NCBI GenBank assembly: GCA_951812755.1
Contig: OX638329.1
Location: 1,783,339 to 1,847,338 of the forward strand
DNA length: 64,000 bases
DNA from: an uncultured Latescibacterota bacterium
GTDB lineage: Bacteria; Latescibacterota; UBA2968
Direction of reading: 5' to 3'
In this document: in pieces, positions 16,611 through 25,095 of the stretch
Numbering within the stretch: position 1 is the stretch's first letter
Layout: every line of letters begins with the position of its first letter
Program-made: the position numbers and the translations under genes
The notes under the pieces: model-generated
What the model saw: the letters and a program-made list of their open reading frames with translations, nothing else
Told to the model about the DNA's origin: nothing
The model's database searches: none

Positions 16611-17441
16611 TCACCTGCGAATTTCCGTAAACCGCTTGATCTGCTCCGTAATCGCCACTTCCGTCGGCAGGCGTTCCATTGAGCTGGCGCCGTAGAATCC
16701 ATCGACTTCGGGGACCCGTTCGAGGATGTAAGCAGCGTCTTCTGGTTCGGCAATAGGCCCGCCGTGGCAAAGCGTGATTACATCGCCTCGGATTGACTTG
16801 CAGGCATTGCAAATTGCCTTTACCTCTTCCACACAGTCATCGAGTGTTTTTGCCGTGTGCGCGCCAATTGTGCCCTTGGTTGTCAATCCCATGTGTGCTA
16901 CAACGATATCGGCGCCTGCCTCTGTCATGAGTTGGCCTTCTTCGACATTGAACGCATAGGGCGTTGTGAGCATGTCCATTTCATGGGCCGCCGCGATCAT
17001 TTCCACTTCGAGGTGATAGCCCATTCCCGTCTCTTCCAGATTGGCGCGAAATAACCCGTCAATGAGTCCTACGGTTGGAAAATTTTGAATCCCCGCAAAG
17101 CCCAGGTCTCTCAATTCCCGCAGGAAGTGATCCCGCAACATGAATGGATCTGTTCCATTTACTCCGGCGAGTACGGGTGTGTGTGTTACTGCTGTGATGA
17201 CTTCATAAGCCATTTCTTTTACGATCTCGTTGGCATTGCCATAGGCCAGTACACCCGATAGCGATCCTCGCCCCGCCATGCGATAGCGTCCCGAATTGTA
17301 AATTACTATTAGATCAATGCCGCCCGCTTCTTCGCATTTTGCCGAGATTCCCGTGCCAGCACCACCGCCGATAAGCGGTAGTCCATCTGCGATTTTTTTT
17401 CGCAAGCGTTCTAAAATTGATGTTCGGCTCTCTGCTGCCAT
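16611..17441 (-). CDS. TIM-barrel protein of the PEP-hydrolase-like (Tm-1 C-terminal) family
   Basis: A 276-residue TIM-barrel protein of PF09370 type. Motifs include [47 protein letters not shown] and [16 protein letters not shown]. In plants the equivalent domain is fused behind a UPF0261 domain in the Tm-1 virus-resistance protein; here the UPF0261 partner is the separate gene immediately upstream. The barrel resembles indole-glycerol-phosphate-synthase or PEP mutase relatives, but the reaction is unknown. AAGGAGACCAAA precedes the ATG, and the gap to the upstream gene is 12 nt. Confidence 0.88.
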   Translation of the reverse strand: MAAESRTSILERLRKKIADGLPLIGGGAGTGISAKCEEAGGIDLIVIYNSGRYRMAGRGSLSGVLAYGNANEIVKEMAYEVITAVTHTPVLAGVNGTDPFMLRDHFLRELRDLGFAGIQNFPTVGLIDGLFRANLEETGMGYHLEVEMIAAAHEMDMLTTPYAFNVEEGQLMTEAGADIVVAHMGLTTKGTIGAHTAKTLDDCVEEVKAICNACKSIRGDVITLCHGGPIAEPEDAAYILERVPEVDGFYGASSMERLPTEVAITEQIKRFTEIRR

Positions 17442-17453
17442 TTTGGTCTCCTT

Positions 17454-18662
17454 TTATTTTATCTCCTTAAAACTCGCCACCAGTGCTGCTGCAAATTCTG
17501 GATCATTGATATTGTTCGCCAGGCGTTTGATCTGGCGATTTTCCGTTTGGTCAATGCGCGCTTCCAGGGTTTCAAATAATGCTTTATCTGCATCTGGGTC
17601 GTGAAAGGGTTGTCCTTCATCGTCGATTAACGATACGCCATTTTCCGGAATTAGTATTTGAATTGGTCCCGTTGATCGGTTCAATTTGTTTGCAATCCAT
17701 TCGGCGAACTGGCGGTTTTCGTCCGCTGTTGTCCGCATCAGTGTGACCTGTGCGTTGTGTACGTGGAGTGTGCGGTTTTTAAATTGTTCGGGCACGGTTT
17801 CCACTGCGCCAAAATTTACCATGTCGAGCGCGCCCAGGCTCACGACATAAGGTATTTCACGCGCGAGAATGCGATCCATTCGCTCAGGCCCGGCGGGAAA
17901 TACGCCGCCTACTACTTCATCGGCGACTTCGGTTGTGGTAATATCCAGGACGCCGTCTATCATCCCGCTTTCGACCAGTTTTTCCATTGCCTGTCCACCC
18001 GTCCCTGTGGCGTGAAATACCAGGCAGTCATATCCGTCTTTTTCCAGTGCCTCGCGGACCATGGTTACACATGGCGTTGTTACGCCAAACATGGTCATTC
18101 CAAGCGTGGGTTTGTCTGCGGCCTCTGCAATCGTATTTGCGACCATTCCCGCTATTGCATGCGCTGCATTGCCCAATACTTGCCGCGATACGCGGTTGAT
18201 CCCGGCTACATCTACTACTGAATACATCATCGCAATATCACAACACCCCACATAAGGTTCGGTATTGCCACTGGCAACGGTGGATACCATGACTTTGGGT
18301 ACGCCAATGGGCAATGCCTGCATTGCCGGCGTGATGAGTGCCGTGCCCCCGCTTCCCCCAATGCCAATAATACCTGCTACGTCGCCTTTGGCATATTCTT
18401 GTAGCAAGTAGGCGCACAGTGCTTCTCCCATCGCTGTGACGGCTTCGCCCCGGTCCGTATGTCCGATTACTGCGTCTGTTCCTCCCGCGTGACAGGCGGC
18501 TATGATTTCCCGCGATACATCCGGTGTGCCGCCCTGCGCGTCGCTTTGCGTACCTACATCTATGACTGTCACCTCTGCGCCCGCGTTTCGGATGCACTCG
18601 GCGACATACCCGATTTCTTCACCTTTGGTATCCATTGTAGCTATTGCGTATATACTGCCCAT
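17454..18662 (-). CDS. Tm-1-like ATP-binding protein (UPF0261)
   Basis: A 402-residue UPF0261 protein. It starts GSIYAIATMDTKGEEIGYVAE, followed by VIDVGT and GIGGSGGTALITPAM, all standard for the family, and later GYDCLVFHATGTGGQAMEKL. The tomato Tm-1 N-terminal domain of this family binds ATP and viral helicase. The bacterial role is unknown. The partner TIM-barrel gene begins 12 nt after the stop, so the two likely form a complex in the cytoplasm. AAGGAGGGCATA precedes the ATG. Confidence 0.9.
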   Translation of the reverse strand: MGSIYAIATMDTKGEEIGYVAECIRNAGAEVTVIDVGTQSDAQGGTPDVSREIIAACHAGGTDAVIGHTDRGEAVTAMGEALCAYLLQEYAKGDVAGIIGIGGSGGTALITPAMQALPIGVPKVMVSTVASGNTEPYVGCCDIAMMYSVVDVAGINRVSRQVLGNAAHAIAGMVANTIAEAADKPTLGMTMFGVTTPCVTMVREALEKDGYDCLVFHATGTGGQAMEKLVESGMIDGVLDITTTEVADEVVGGVFPAGPERMDRILAREIPYVVSLGALDMVNFGAVETVPEQFKNRTLHVHNAQVTLMRTTADENRQFAEWIANKLNRSTGPIQILIPENGVSLIDDEGQPFHDPDADKALFETLEARIDQTENRQIKRLANNINDPEFAAALVASFKEIK

Positions 18663-18685
18663 TATGCCCTCCTTGATATTGTTTT

Positions 18686-20476
18686 TTAGCTGTTATTCCA
18701 TCGAATATTACCCGGTTCGGGAGAAGATAGCAATATCATTCCCTGTCTGCGCGCCCAGATATGGGCAGCCCTGGCCAGCAGGGGGTGGCCGGCATTTAGA
18801 TATGTCAGGGCCATTTCCTCGGTGCCATACTGATTCAGAGCCTGGACGAGCAGGGGTTCTGCTTCGGCCATCCCGTTTCTGATAAAGAAGGCGTGCGCGG
18901 CTGCTACGATCAGGGTGCGTTTCTGTTCCAGGGCTTGCAGGAGTTTCTGGCTTGCCCCTGGCGTGGCAATTTCTCCCAGAGCTTCGGCAGAGCGCCATTG
19001 TACTTCCGGCTCGGGATGGTCGAGATGTTCCAGAAAATAGGTTTCTATCCGCAGAGCCGCTTCGCGTTCTCGCCAGTTGGCATCCAGGCGGTCCAGCACC
19101 CGCACCATTCGCCGCGCCCATATCCGTCCTTTTCCGATAATTGCAATGAGGGAATCCGCCACAGACGCATCGCCGATTGATCCCAGAGCATCGGCCGCTG
19201 CCCAGCGCACTTCGGCGGACTGATCGTTCAACATTTTCAGCAGAGGAGCGATGGCACCGCGGTCTCCAATCTCTCCCAAAGCCTCGGTCGCAATGCGCCG
19301 AACCTGTACCGATGAATCGTCTAATTGATTAATTAGCAAGGCAGTTGCACGGGGGTCCTTCAGTACGCCCAGAGTTTGTATCGCTCCCAGGTGAAATACG
19401 CCGGGTTTTGCATTGGCGAGGATAGTCATGAGTGGTTCGGCGGCGCGTGTATCGCGCAGTTCGCCCAGAGCCAGTGCAGCGGTTGAAACGATGCCGGGGT
19501 CCGGATGTTCGAGGGCTTTTACCAGGGGTTCAACGGCTCGCGTATCGCGCAGTTCGCCCAGTGCTCTTATAGCGATATACTGCACTTGTATGTTCGGATC
19601 TTTTAGGGCCTCGAGTAGAGATGGAACGACCCGGGCATCTCCGATCTGTCCCAGGCTCTCGACAGCTTGTATCCGCGCCATTATATCTTCCGTCGCCAGT
19701 TGTGCCACAAAGAAGTCCATGGCCGCCCCAGCATTCGCGCGCTTTCGCCAATTGGCATCCATTTCCGACAGTACCTGAACGGTCCGGTAGTGCGATTGGT
19801 TTGGCAGCTTCAATCCGTCAATCAGGCGATTGATCGCTTCTTCAGTGGGTGCGGAAGTTTGCCACGATGGATCGATGGCGTTGAGTGCCCACATCATGAC
19901 GCGGCGCAGTTCTCCATCCGCCTGTGGCAGTGCCTCTATCAGGGGAAGGAGCGTCTGTGGATTTTTCAAACGGGCGAGGGTCAGTGCAGCTACCCACCGC
20001 ACGTCGCGTGCGCTATCGGATAGGGCCGTGGTCAGGGCCTGTAGGGACCGGTCGTCGGTACCCAGACTTCGCATTGCCCCCAGGCTCAGGGGCCTTTCTC
20101 GCGCCTGAGCAATCCGGAGCAAGGTTTCCACGGCTTTTTCGCCTCCGATGTTGCCCAGGGCTTCGACCGCGCTCAGGCCCACCATAGCGTTCGGATCGCG
20201 GACAACGGCAATGAGCGAATCCACTGCCTGTCGATCTCCCAATTTACCCAGGGCTTCGACTGCGGCCAATCGCACGGGCATTTCCCGATCTTTCAGTGTT
20301 TGGATGAGGGCTGGAACCGCATGCCGGTCGCCCATTTCCCCCAGTTGCATTGCTGCGCGGGCGCGTTCCGCAGCATTGGGATGGTGCAAAAGTTGTATCC
20401 ATTCGTCGGCTTTGGAAGCGCAGCCTGTGGTTAGCAAGCCCAGAATAATCAACCACAATCCGCTTTTTATGATCAC
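18686..20476 (-). CDS. HEAT-repeat lipoprotein
   Basis: About 596 residues from GTG 20476, which has GGAGG 7 nt upstream; the frame extends to 20530 but without a site. The N-terminus IIKSGLWLIILGLLTTGC ends in a lipobox, so the protein is probably anchored as a lipoprotein. The rest is at least 14 HEAT/PBS-lyase-like repeats with a PALIQTLKDREMPVRLAAVE and ALGxLGD pattern, each about 31 residues. Such solenoids bind other proteins. It is divergent from the propeller lipoprotein (94 nt) and lies 23 nt upstream of the UPF0261 gene. Confidence 0.88.
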   Translation of the reverse strand: MIIKSGLWLIILGLLTTGCASKADEWIQLLHHPNAAERARAAMQLGEMGDRHAVPALIQTLKDREMPVRLAAVEALGKLGDRQAVDSLIAVVRDPNAMVGLSAVEALGNIGGEKAVETLLRIAQARERPLSLGAMRSLGTDDRSLQALTTALSDSARDVRWVAALTLARLKNPQTLLPLIEALPQADGELRRVMMWALNAIDPSWQTSAPTEEAINRLIDGLKLPNQSHYRTVQVLSEMDANWRKRANAGAAMDFFVAQLATEDIMARIQAVESLGQIGDARVVPSLLEALKDPNIQVQYIAIRALGELRDTRAVEPLVKALEHPDPGIVSTAALALGELRDTRAAEPLMTILANAKPGVFHLGAIQTLGVLKDPRATALLINQLDDSSVQVRRIATEALGEIGDRGAIAPLLKMLNDQSAEVRWAAADALGSIGDASVADSLIAIIGKGRIWARRMVRVLDRLDANWREREAALRIETYFLEHLDHPEPEVQWRSAEALGEIATPGASQKLLQALEQKRTLIVAAAHAFFIRNGMAEAEPLLVQALNQYGTEEMALTYLNAGHPLLARAAHIWARRQGMILLSSPEPGNIRWNNS

Positions 20477-20569
20477 GTCTCGCCTCCTGCATTGTCTCGT
20501 CTTGACAGCGATTATTTTATCCGGTATCATTGAGCATTCACTAACTATTTGTCGATGGGGAATGCAGTC

Positions 20570-21571
20570 ATGAATCGTTTACTGATTTGTCTGCTATTTA
20601 TCTGCTTCGCGGTCGCCTGTGGTTCGTCTGACAGGGGTCTCCAGCCCGAAGAAATCATTACCTTATCCGAAGGCGACATTTTGCTCACCGATGCTGCCCA
20701 ACGCGCGCTTTTCCGCATCCATCCCGGTACGGGAAACCGCACCGTTGTCACCGACCGCATCGGCGGTGTTCCCCGTCAGATTGCCCGGGATGCCAATGGC
20801 GATCTCCTGATGACTCTCTCTGAAAGTAGCCTGCCCATTGTCCTGCGGTTTGCCATCCAGACAGGCGAACTTTTTATTGTGTCTTCAGGCGGCAGTCTCG
20901 TTGATCCCAATGTCCCGGTCATCGGTTCAGGTCCCCCATTTCTGGGTCCGGTCGGATTGGTGCGAGAAACATCTGGCCAACTCATAGTTGGCGATCAGCC
21001 TTCCGCCACGATCTTTCGCGTTAATCCCACCAGTGGTGACCGCGCAGTTGTCTCTGGCCCTGGCCGAGGTGATGGACCGCCCTTTACCGGGCGCATCAAG
21101 CAGTTTGCTCTGGAGGCCGATGGCAATCTCCTATTGGTGGTCGGCTCAGTTTCACAGGGGGGCGAGGGGCGTATCTTCCGCATTGATCCCAATAGTGGCG
21201 ACCGCACGGTCGTCTCTGGTCCAGAAATGGGTGAAGGGCCCCGATTGATGGACCCGGAAGGCATTGTTCTAAACAGCCTGAACACCATTTTTGTCACGGA
21301 TATCGGTCAGGCCGCTGTTATTCAAATCGATCCTATCAGTGGAGACCGCACCATCATTTCAAGCCCTTTTATGGGCGAGGGTGAACTGCCCGATATTCCC
21401 TCTGGCCTTGCTTTTAATATCCTCGACGAGCTTCTTGTGGCTGATCGCACGGTTATCTACCGCGTGGATATCAGCACGGCTGATCGCACGGTTATTTCTG
21501 CGCCGATCATTGGTCAGGGCGAACCCTTTCTGGTGGCGGATGATATTTTTGTGATTAAGAATGCGAATTAA
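20570..21571 (+). CDS. Propeller-like lipoprotein
   Basis: About 333 residues from ATG 20570; GGGGAA lies upstream and the resulting N-terminus MNRLLICLLFICFAVAC is a lipoprotein signal with Cys at the lipobox. The mature part has repeating blocks like FRIDPNSGDRTVVSGP and EGPRLMDPEGIVL, about 50 residues each, characteristic of an NHL/SMP-30-like beta-propeller. These often bind ligands or interact with other secreted proteins. It is divergent from the HEAT lipoprotein. I cannot name a specific function. Confidence 0.8.
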   Translation: MNRLLICLLFICFAVACGSSDRGLQPEEIITLSEGDILLTDAAQRALFRIHPGTGNRTVVTDRIGGVPRQIARDANGDLLMTLSESSLPIVLRFAIQTGELFIVSSGGSLVDPNVPVIGSGPPFLGPVGLVRETSGQLIVGDQPSATIFRVNPTSGDRAVVSGPGRGDGPPFTGRIKQFALEADGNLLLVVGSVSQGGEGRIFRIDPNSGDRTVVSGPEMGEGPRLMDPEGIVLNSLNTIFVTDIGQAAVIQIDPISGDRTIISSPFMGEGELPDIPSGLAFNILDELLVADRTVIYRVDISTADRTVISAPIIGQGEPFLVADDIFVIKNAN

Positions 21572-21633
21572 AAGCATCCGCAGATGAACGCAGATACACA
21601 CAGATAAAAGGCAAACATGTAGCGATCAGCCTT

Positions 21634-21660
21634 CAGCGGTCAGCTAACCGCTTGTTTTGC
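21634..21660 (+). repeat. Dispersed intergenic repeat, copy 1
   Basis: This 27-nt stretch (ending CTAACCGCTTGTTTTGC) matches 58255-58281 at 25 positions. It lies in the 104-nt gap between convergent genes. The same gap also contains GATGAACGCAGATACACACA, a short internally repetitive tract of a kind often found in intergenic DNA of environmental bacteria. Confidence 0.7.
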
Positions 21661-21675
21661 AGTGCGCCGTGATTT

Positions 21676-23229
21676 CTACTCTTTATGGGCATTATCCCGA
21701 ATCCTCAGCAGACCCCGCCGCGCATCTGGATGGGTCGGGTCAATTTGAATCGCGCGTTCGAAATACACCTGTGCTGAGTCTGCGCGGCCCTGATTGAGTA
21801 ATAGCATTCCCAACCTTACATGGCCATCGTAGAACCGGGGTGCCAGCTCGATTGAACGGCGAAGTGCCGCTTCTGCACCTGCCGTATCTCGGAATCTTTC
21901 CAGGGCCATGCCCAGGTCGAAATGCGCTGTGAAAAGCGTTGGTTCCAGATCGAGGGCTTTTCGAAATTGGGCAATGGCGAGGCCGAGAAATCCCCGCCGA
22001 TCCAGTGCATATCCGATTTGCAAATAGGCTTCTACATCTCCGGGGGCCAGCGCGTCGGCTGCTGCTTGTTCTCGCGCGGCTATGTCCATCCGACCATTTC
22101 CCGCGTGGCGCGCCGCCCGCTCCAGATGCATCATGTAAGCCTCGCACTGCCGGCTCAATGCCACTCCCGAGCGATAAACGCCCCAGCCGATGCCCACGAA
22201 TAATGCGACTACGCCGACCCGAAAAAGCCATTGTCTGCTCCACTGTGCGCGTCCTTGCAGGAATAAGACCGCCGCTACTGGTGCTGCGACAAAACCCGCA
22301 CCGAATCCCTCAGCTATCCAGGCAATAACTGCGGAGGCCAGAATATAGGGCATCGATACTTTTGGCAGTGCCATCAGACACAGGAGGCCCAGCGGGATCA
22401 GCGAAATTAGTATGTCTGGTCGCCCGCCAATGCCCACCTGCGCTATGACCATCACTGCTGTGAACAGCCCTATACACACCCACATCAATTCGTGCCGCGG
22501 CCCGTGCTTGTTTTCGGCTGTTTCCACGGTTGTCGAGCCTGCACCGGTCAGTGCCAGAACGCCCAGCGTCAGGATGCTTAGCCAGTGCCAGAGTACAAAA
22601 GGCTGCGTGGGCACCGCGCGTGAAATCGGATCGGAAAGCAGGTGTAAGAACATGTGAAAAAGAAATACGCCCCACAGCGCGTGCGCCCAGACTCTGCGCC
22701 GATAGGGCGTACAGAATGCCAGAAAATAGGGAATAAAAAACTCGAACCCGACTGCAAACCACTCCGCTATCCCCACAGTTGGCACACCTACAAAGAAACG
22801 ATTGTACGTCGGTATGCTCCACAGCCACCAGCCCGCGGCTGCCGCTCCACCTTCTACCCCATATCCAACTGCTGCCATCCCCACGCAGGCCATCCCCACT
22901 GTGGCCATCAAATCGCCTTTAAGTGCGGGTATTCGCGCCAGCACCCGCTCGGCCAACCACCAGCTCACATAGAGGGCAAAAATCCATCCGATTATCGCCT
23001 GTAAAGACGCTGAAAAAATTTGCACTACCGGCTGCGTGAATACATAGGGCATCACGCCTCCCTGCGATTCGACTGTAATCCAGTGAATCACATTTCCCCG
23101 CACGACGCCAAACAAAAATGCCGAGATAAAAAAACTCAGCGCAATGCGACGGCCTCGATAGGACCAGGCGTGCCACATCAGCACGGCTATCGCCACAGCA
23201 GAGGGCACAAAAAGCAGAAGCGTCTTCAT
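21676..23229 (-). CDS. Membrane protein with carotenoid-hydratase-like N-terminus and C-terminal TPRs
   Basis: A 517-residue protein. Residues 1-370 contain about ten hydrophobic segments. The region GVEGGAAAAGWWLWSIPTYN and GVPTVGIAEWFAVGFEFF is reminiscent of CruF-type carotenoid hydratases (PF04240), but the match is weak. Residues 400-510 are three TPRs (VEAYLQIGYALDRRGFLGLA, TAHFDLGMALERFRDTAGAE, VRLGMLLLNQGRADSA). GAGGAGCC precedes the ATG. It is the last gene of an apparent operon GWxTD-UbiA-desaturase-this, with gaps of -4, 14 and 13 nt. The role may be in prenyl-lipid or pigment handling, which is inference. Confidence 0.6.
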   Translation of the reverse strand: MKTLLLFVPSAVAIAVLMWHAWSYRGRRIALSFFISAFLFGVVRGNVIHWITVESQGGVMPYVFTQPVVQIFSASLQAIIGWIFALYVSWWLAERVLARIPALKGDLMATVGMACVGMAAVGYGVEGGAAAAGWWLWSIPTYNRFFVGVPTVGIAEWFAVGFEFFIPYFLAFCTPYRRRVWAHALWGVFLFHMFLHLLSDPISRAVPTQPFVLWHWLSILTLGVLALTGAGSTTVETAENKHGPRHELMWVCIGLFTAVMVIAQVGIGGRPDILISLIPLGLLCLMALPKVSMPYILASAVIAWIAEGFGAGFVAAPVAAVLFLQGRAQWSRQWLFRVGVVALFVGIGWGVYRSGVALSRQCEAYMMHLERAARHAGNGRMDIAAREQAAADALAPGDVEAYLQIGYALDRRGFLGLAIAQFRKALDLEPTLFTAHFDLGMALERFRDTAGAEAALRRSIELAPRFYDGHVRLGMLLLNQGRADSAQVYFERAIQIDPTHPDARRGLLRIRDNAHKE

Positions 23230-23242
23230 GGCTCCTCTTGTT

Positions 23243-24199
23243 TTATATCACGATATCTGACTGCGTATGGGGTGCGTGGTTTTTGATAAACCAGAGATAG
23301 AGCACCCGACTATAGGAAAAAAATACCATTTGTTTGCGTTGAAAAAAAGGTTCCAGTTCTTTTTGCAATTTTCGCAGGTTGTAAAACGGCACACCTGGGA
23401 AATAGTGGTGTTCCAGGTGATATGTCGAAAATAGATAGAGAAAATTCCACATCCAATTGGCTCGCATTAGCGTCGTCCAGTTGGCAATTTCATCCGGGTT
23501 TATCACATAGTGCTGTCCCAGGCGGTTGACCGTAAAAGCAATGGGAAAGATAAAAAATACTGGAAAAAGATGCGCTTTGAAAGCAAACCACGGATCCAGC
23601 GTCCAGAACCACGCCAGAATCCCCAGGTGCAGGACGATTCCCACTGTGCGTTCCCGTTTAATCTGGCGGCACAGATGTTCTGGATAGCCTTTGAAGGTTT
23701 CGGCTACTGCTCGAAAATAAATGGGGAATAGTATTGGCGTGCAGTAAAGCAGCTTGAACCACGGCGAATTGATGCGCGGTGACAGATGCGCCCGTTTGGG
23801 ATCGGCGTGCGATGACCCCAGATGATCGTGATGGTCCAGATGCCACCGCTTGAACTGTGAAAATGCCAGCCCTGAAATCCACCCGTACACAAGTCCCAGA
23901 AGGTCGTTGAGCCGGGGCTTCTTGCGGAAAATGCACCGATGCACGGATTCGTGTAGCAAAACGGAGAAGCTGAAAATCACGAATCCCAGGAGTACGCTTG
24001 CGGGAAACCACGCCCAGAATGAATCGACGTGGTAAATCCAGATCGGTAGTCCCACCAGCAGTGCTACCTGTCGTATGGCGATCCAAAAATGTCGCCAGGG
24101 CCGCCGCCGGTGCAGGTTTGTCAGCCGTTCCTTTGTAATTGCCGCCCGCAGTTCTCGGTTTAAGTCTCGCGCATGGTCGTGATACGTCGGTTCCGCCAT
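23243..24199 (-). CDS. Membrane fatty-acid-desaturase-family enzyme
   Basis: About 318 residues from ATG 24199, preceded by CGGAGGTTTGCT; the longer frame overlaps the UbiA gene and lacks a site. The three His boxes of the di-iron desaturase family are present: HESVH (83-87), HLDHH (120-124) and HLEHH near residue 287. Four membrane segments separate them. The enzyme would introduce a double bond or hydroxyl or keto group into a lipid or carotenoid in the inner membrane. It follows UbiA by 14 nt. Confidence 0.87.
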   Translation of the reverse strand: MAEPTYHDHARDLNRELRAAITKERLTNLHRRRPWRHFWIAIRQVALLVGLPIWIYHVDSFWAWFPASVLLGFVIFSFSVLLHESVHRCIFRKKPRLNDLLGLVYGWISGLAFSQFKRWHLDHHDHLGSSHADPKRAHLSPRINSPWFKLLYCTPILFPIYFRAVAETFKGYPEHLCRQIKRERTVGIVLHLGILAWFWTLDPWFAFKAHLFPVFFIFPIAFTVNRLGQHYVINPDEIANWTTLMRANWMWNFLYLFSTYHLEHHYFPGVPFYNLRKLQKELEPFFQRKQMVFFSYSRVLYLWFIKNHAPHTQSDIVI

Positions 24200-24213
24200 A
24201 GCAAACCTCCGCG

Positions 24214-25095
24214 TTATCCGATTGCAAACACACACACAAACCCCACATGTCCCGCCATCAATAGCAAATACATGTGTTTCCATGAAATGTGATTGGATTC
24301 AAATGTCAAAGCCTCGGGACGCTTCAACATCAACCAGCCGACATATCCCCCCCAAAGTGCCAGAAAACCCAGCCACTGCGCGCTCGACGGCACCCATTCC
24401 CACATTGCGCCAATGGGAATGAGGAGAAAAGGCAATACCAGAAAAGGCAGTATCATCCACGCTGCTCGCCGAGGTCCCAATAGCACGGGTAGGGTGTTCA
24501 TGCCGAAGGCGCGATCTCCTTCCACATCTGCGAAATCTTTGGTGTTGCTGGCGCCAAACACATAGAGGCCGAATATCAGGCCCACAAACCAGGGTGCCGG
24601 ATGCCATATAGGTTCCACAGCCGCCCATCCGCCCACCGGCAGCAAACACCCCCGTCCAAATCCCAGTGCCACGCTTGAAGAGAGTGCGTGTCGTTTTAGC
24701 CGCAAGGGCGGTGCTGAATAGGCCAGGGTGAGCAATGCGCCCACCGCGAAGATGCCCAGCAGCCGGGGATGTACCAGATAGGCCAGGCCAAGGGCAATGA
24801 TATAACACGCGGTTCCCAGCAGTGCTGCCCCCCGCATAGATACGCTCCCCAGGGGCAAGGGGCGGGTGGGTTTGTTGATCCGATCAATTTCCAGATCGCA
24901 GCACTGGTTGATGATGTTCGATCCCGCATTCAGTATTGCAACAGCCAGAGTGCCTATCAGGGCTGCTGCTGGAATTTCTCCGCCGGTAGCCATTGCCGAT
25001 CCTGCGAGAAAGCCCACGGCAGGTGCCAGTAGCGTGAATGGTCGCGCAAGTACCACAAAGGCGCGGAATCCATTTTGTTCCATAGAATTGCTCAT
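24214..25095 (-). CDS. UbiA-family prenyltransferase
   Basis: A 293-residue membrane protein with about nine helices. The two Asp-rich motifs are NQCCDLEID (63-71), the NxxxDxxxD site, and DVEGD near 195, the second DxxxD-type site; both bind Mg-prenyl diphosphate. The family attaches prenyl chains to aromatic rings, chlorophyllide, haem, glycerol phosphate or lycopene. The start codon overlaps the GWxTD gene's stop by 4 bp, so translation is coupled, and the desaturase follows by 14 nt. Confidence 0.88.
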   Translation of the reverse strand: MSNSMEQNGFRAFVVLARPFTLLAPAVGFLAGSAMATGGEIPAAALIGTLAVAILNAGSNIINQCCDLEIDRINKPTRPLPLGSVSMRGAALLGTACYIIALGLAYLVHPRLLGIFAVGALLTLAYSAPPLRLKRHALSSSVALGFGRGCLLPVGGWAAVEPIWHPAPWFVGLIFGLYVFGASNTKDFADVEGDRAFGMNTLPVLLGPRRAAWMILPFLVLPFLLIPIGAMWEWVPSSAQWLGFLALWGGYVGWLMLKRPEALTFESNHISWKHMYLLLMAGHVGFVCVFAIG

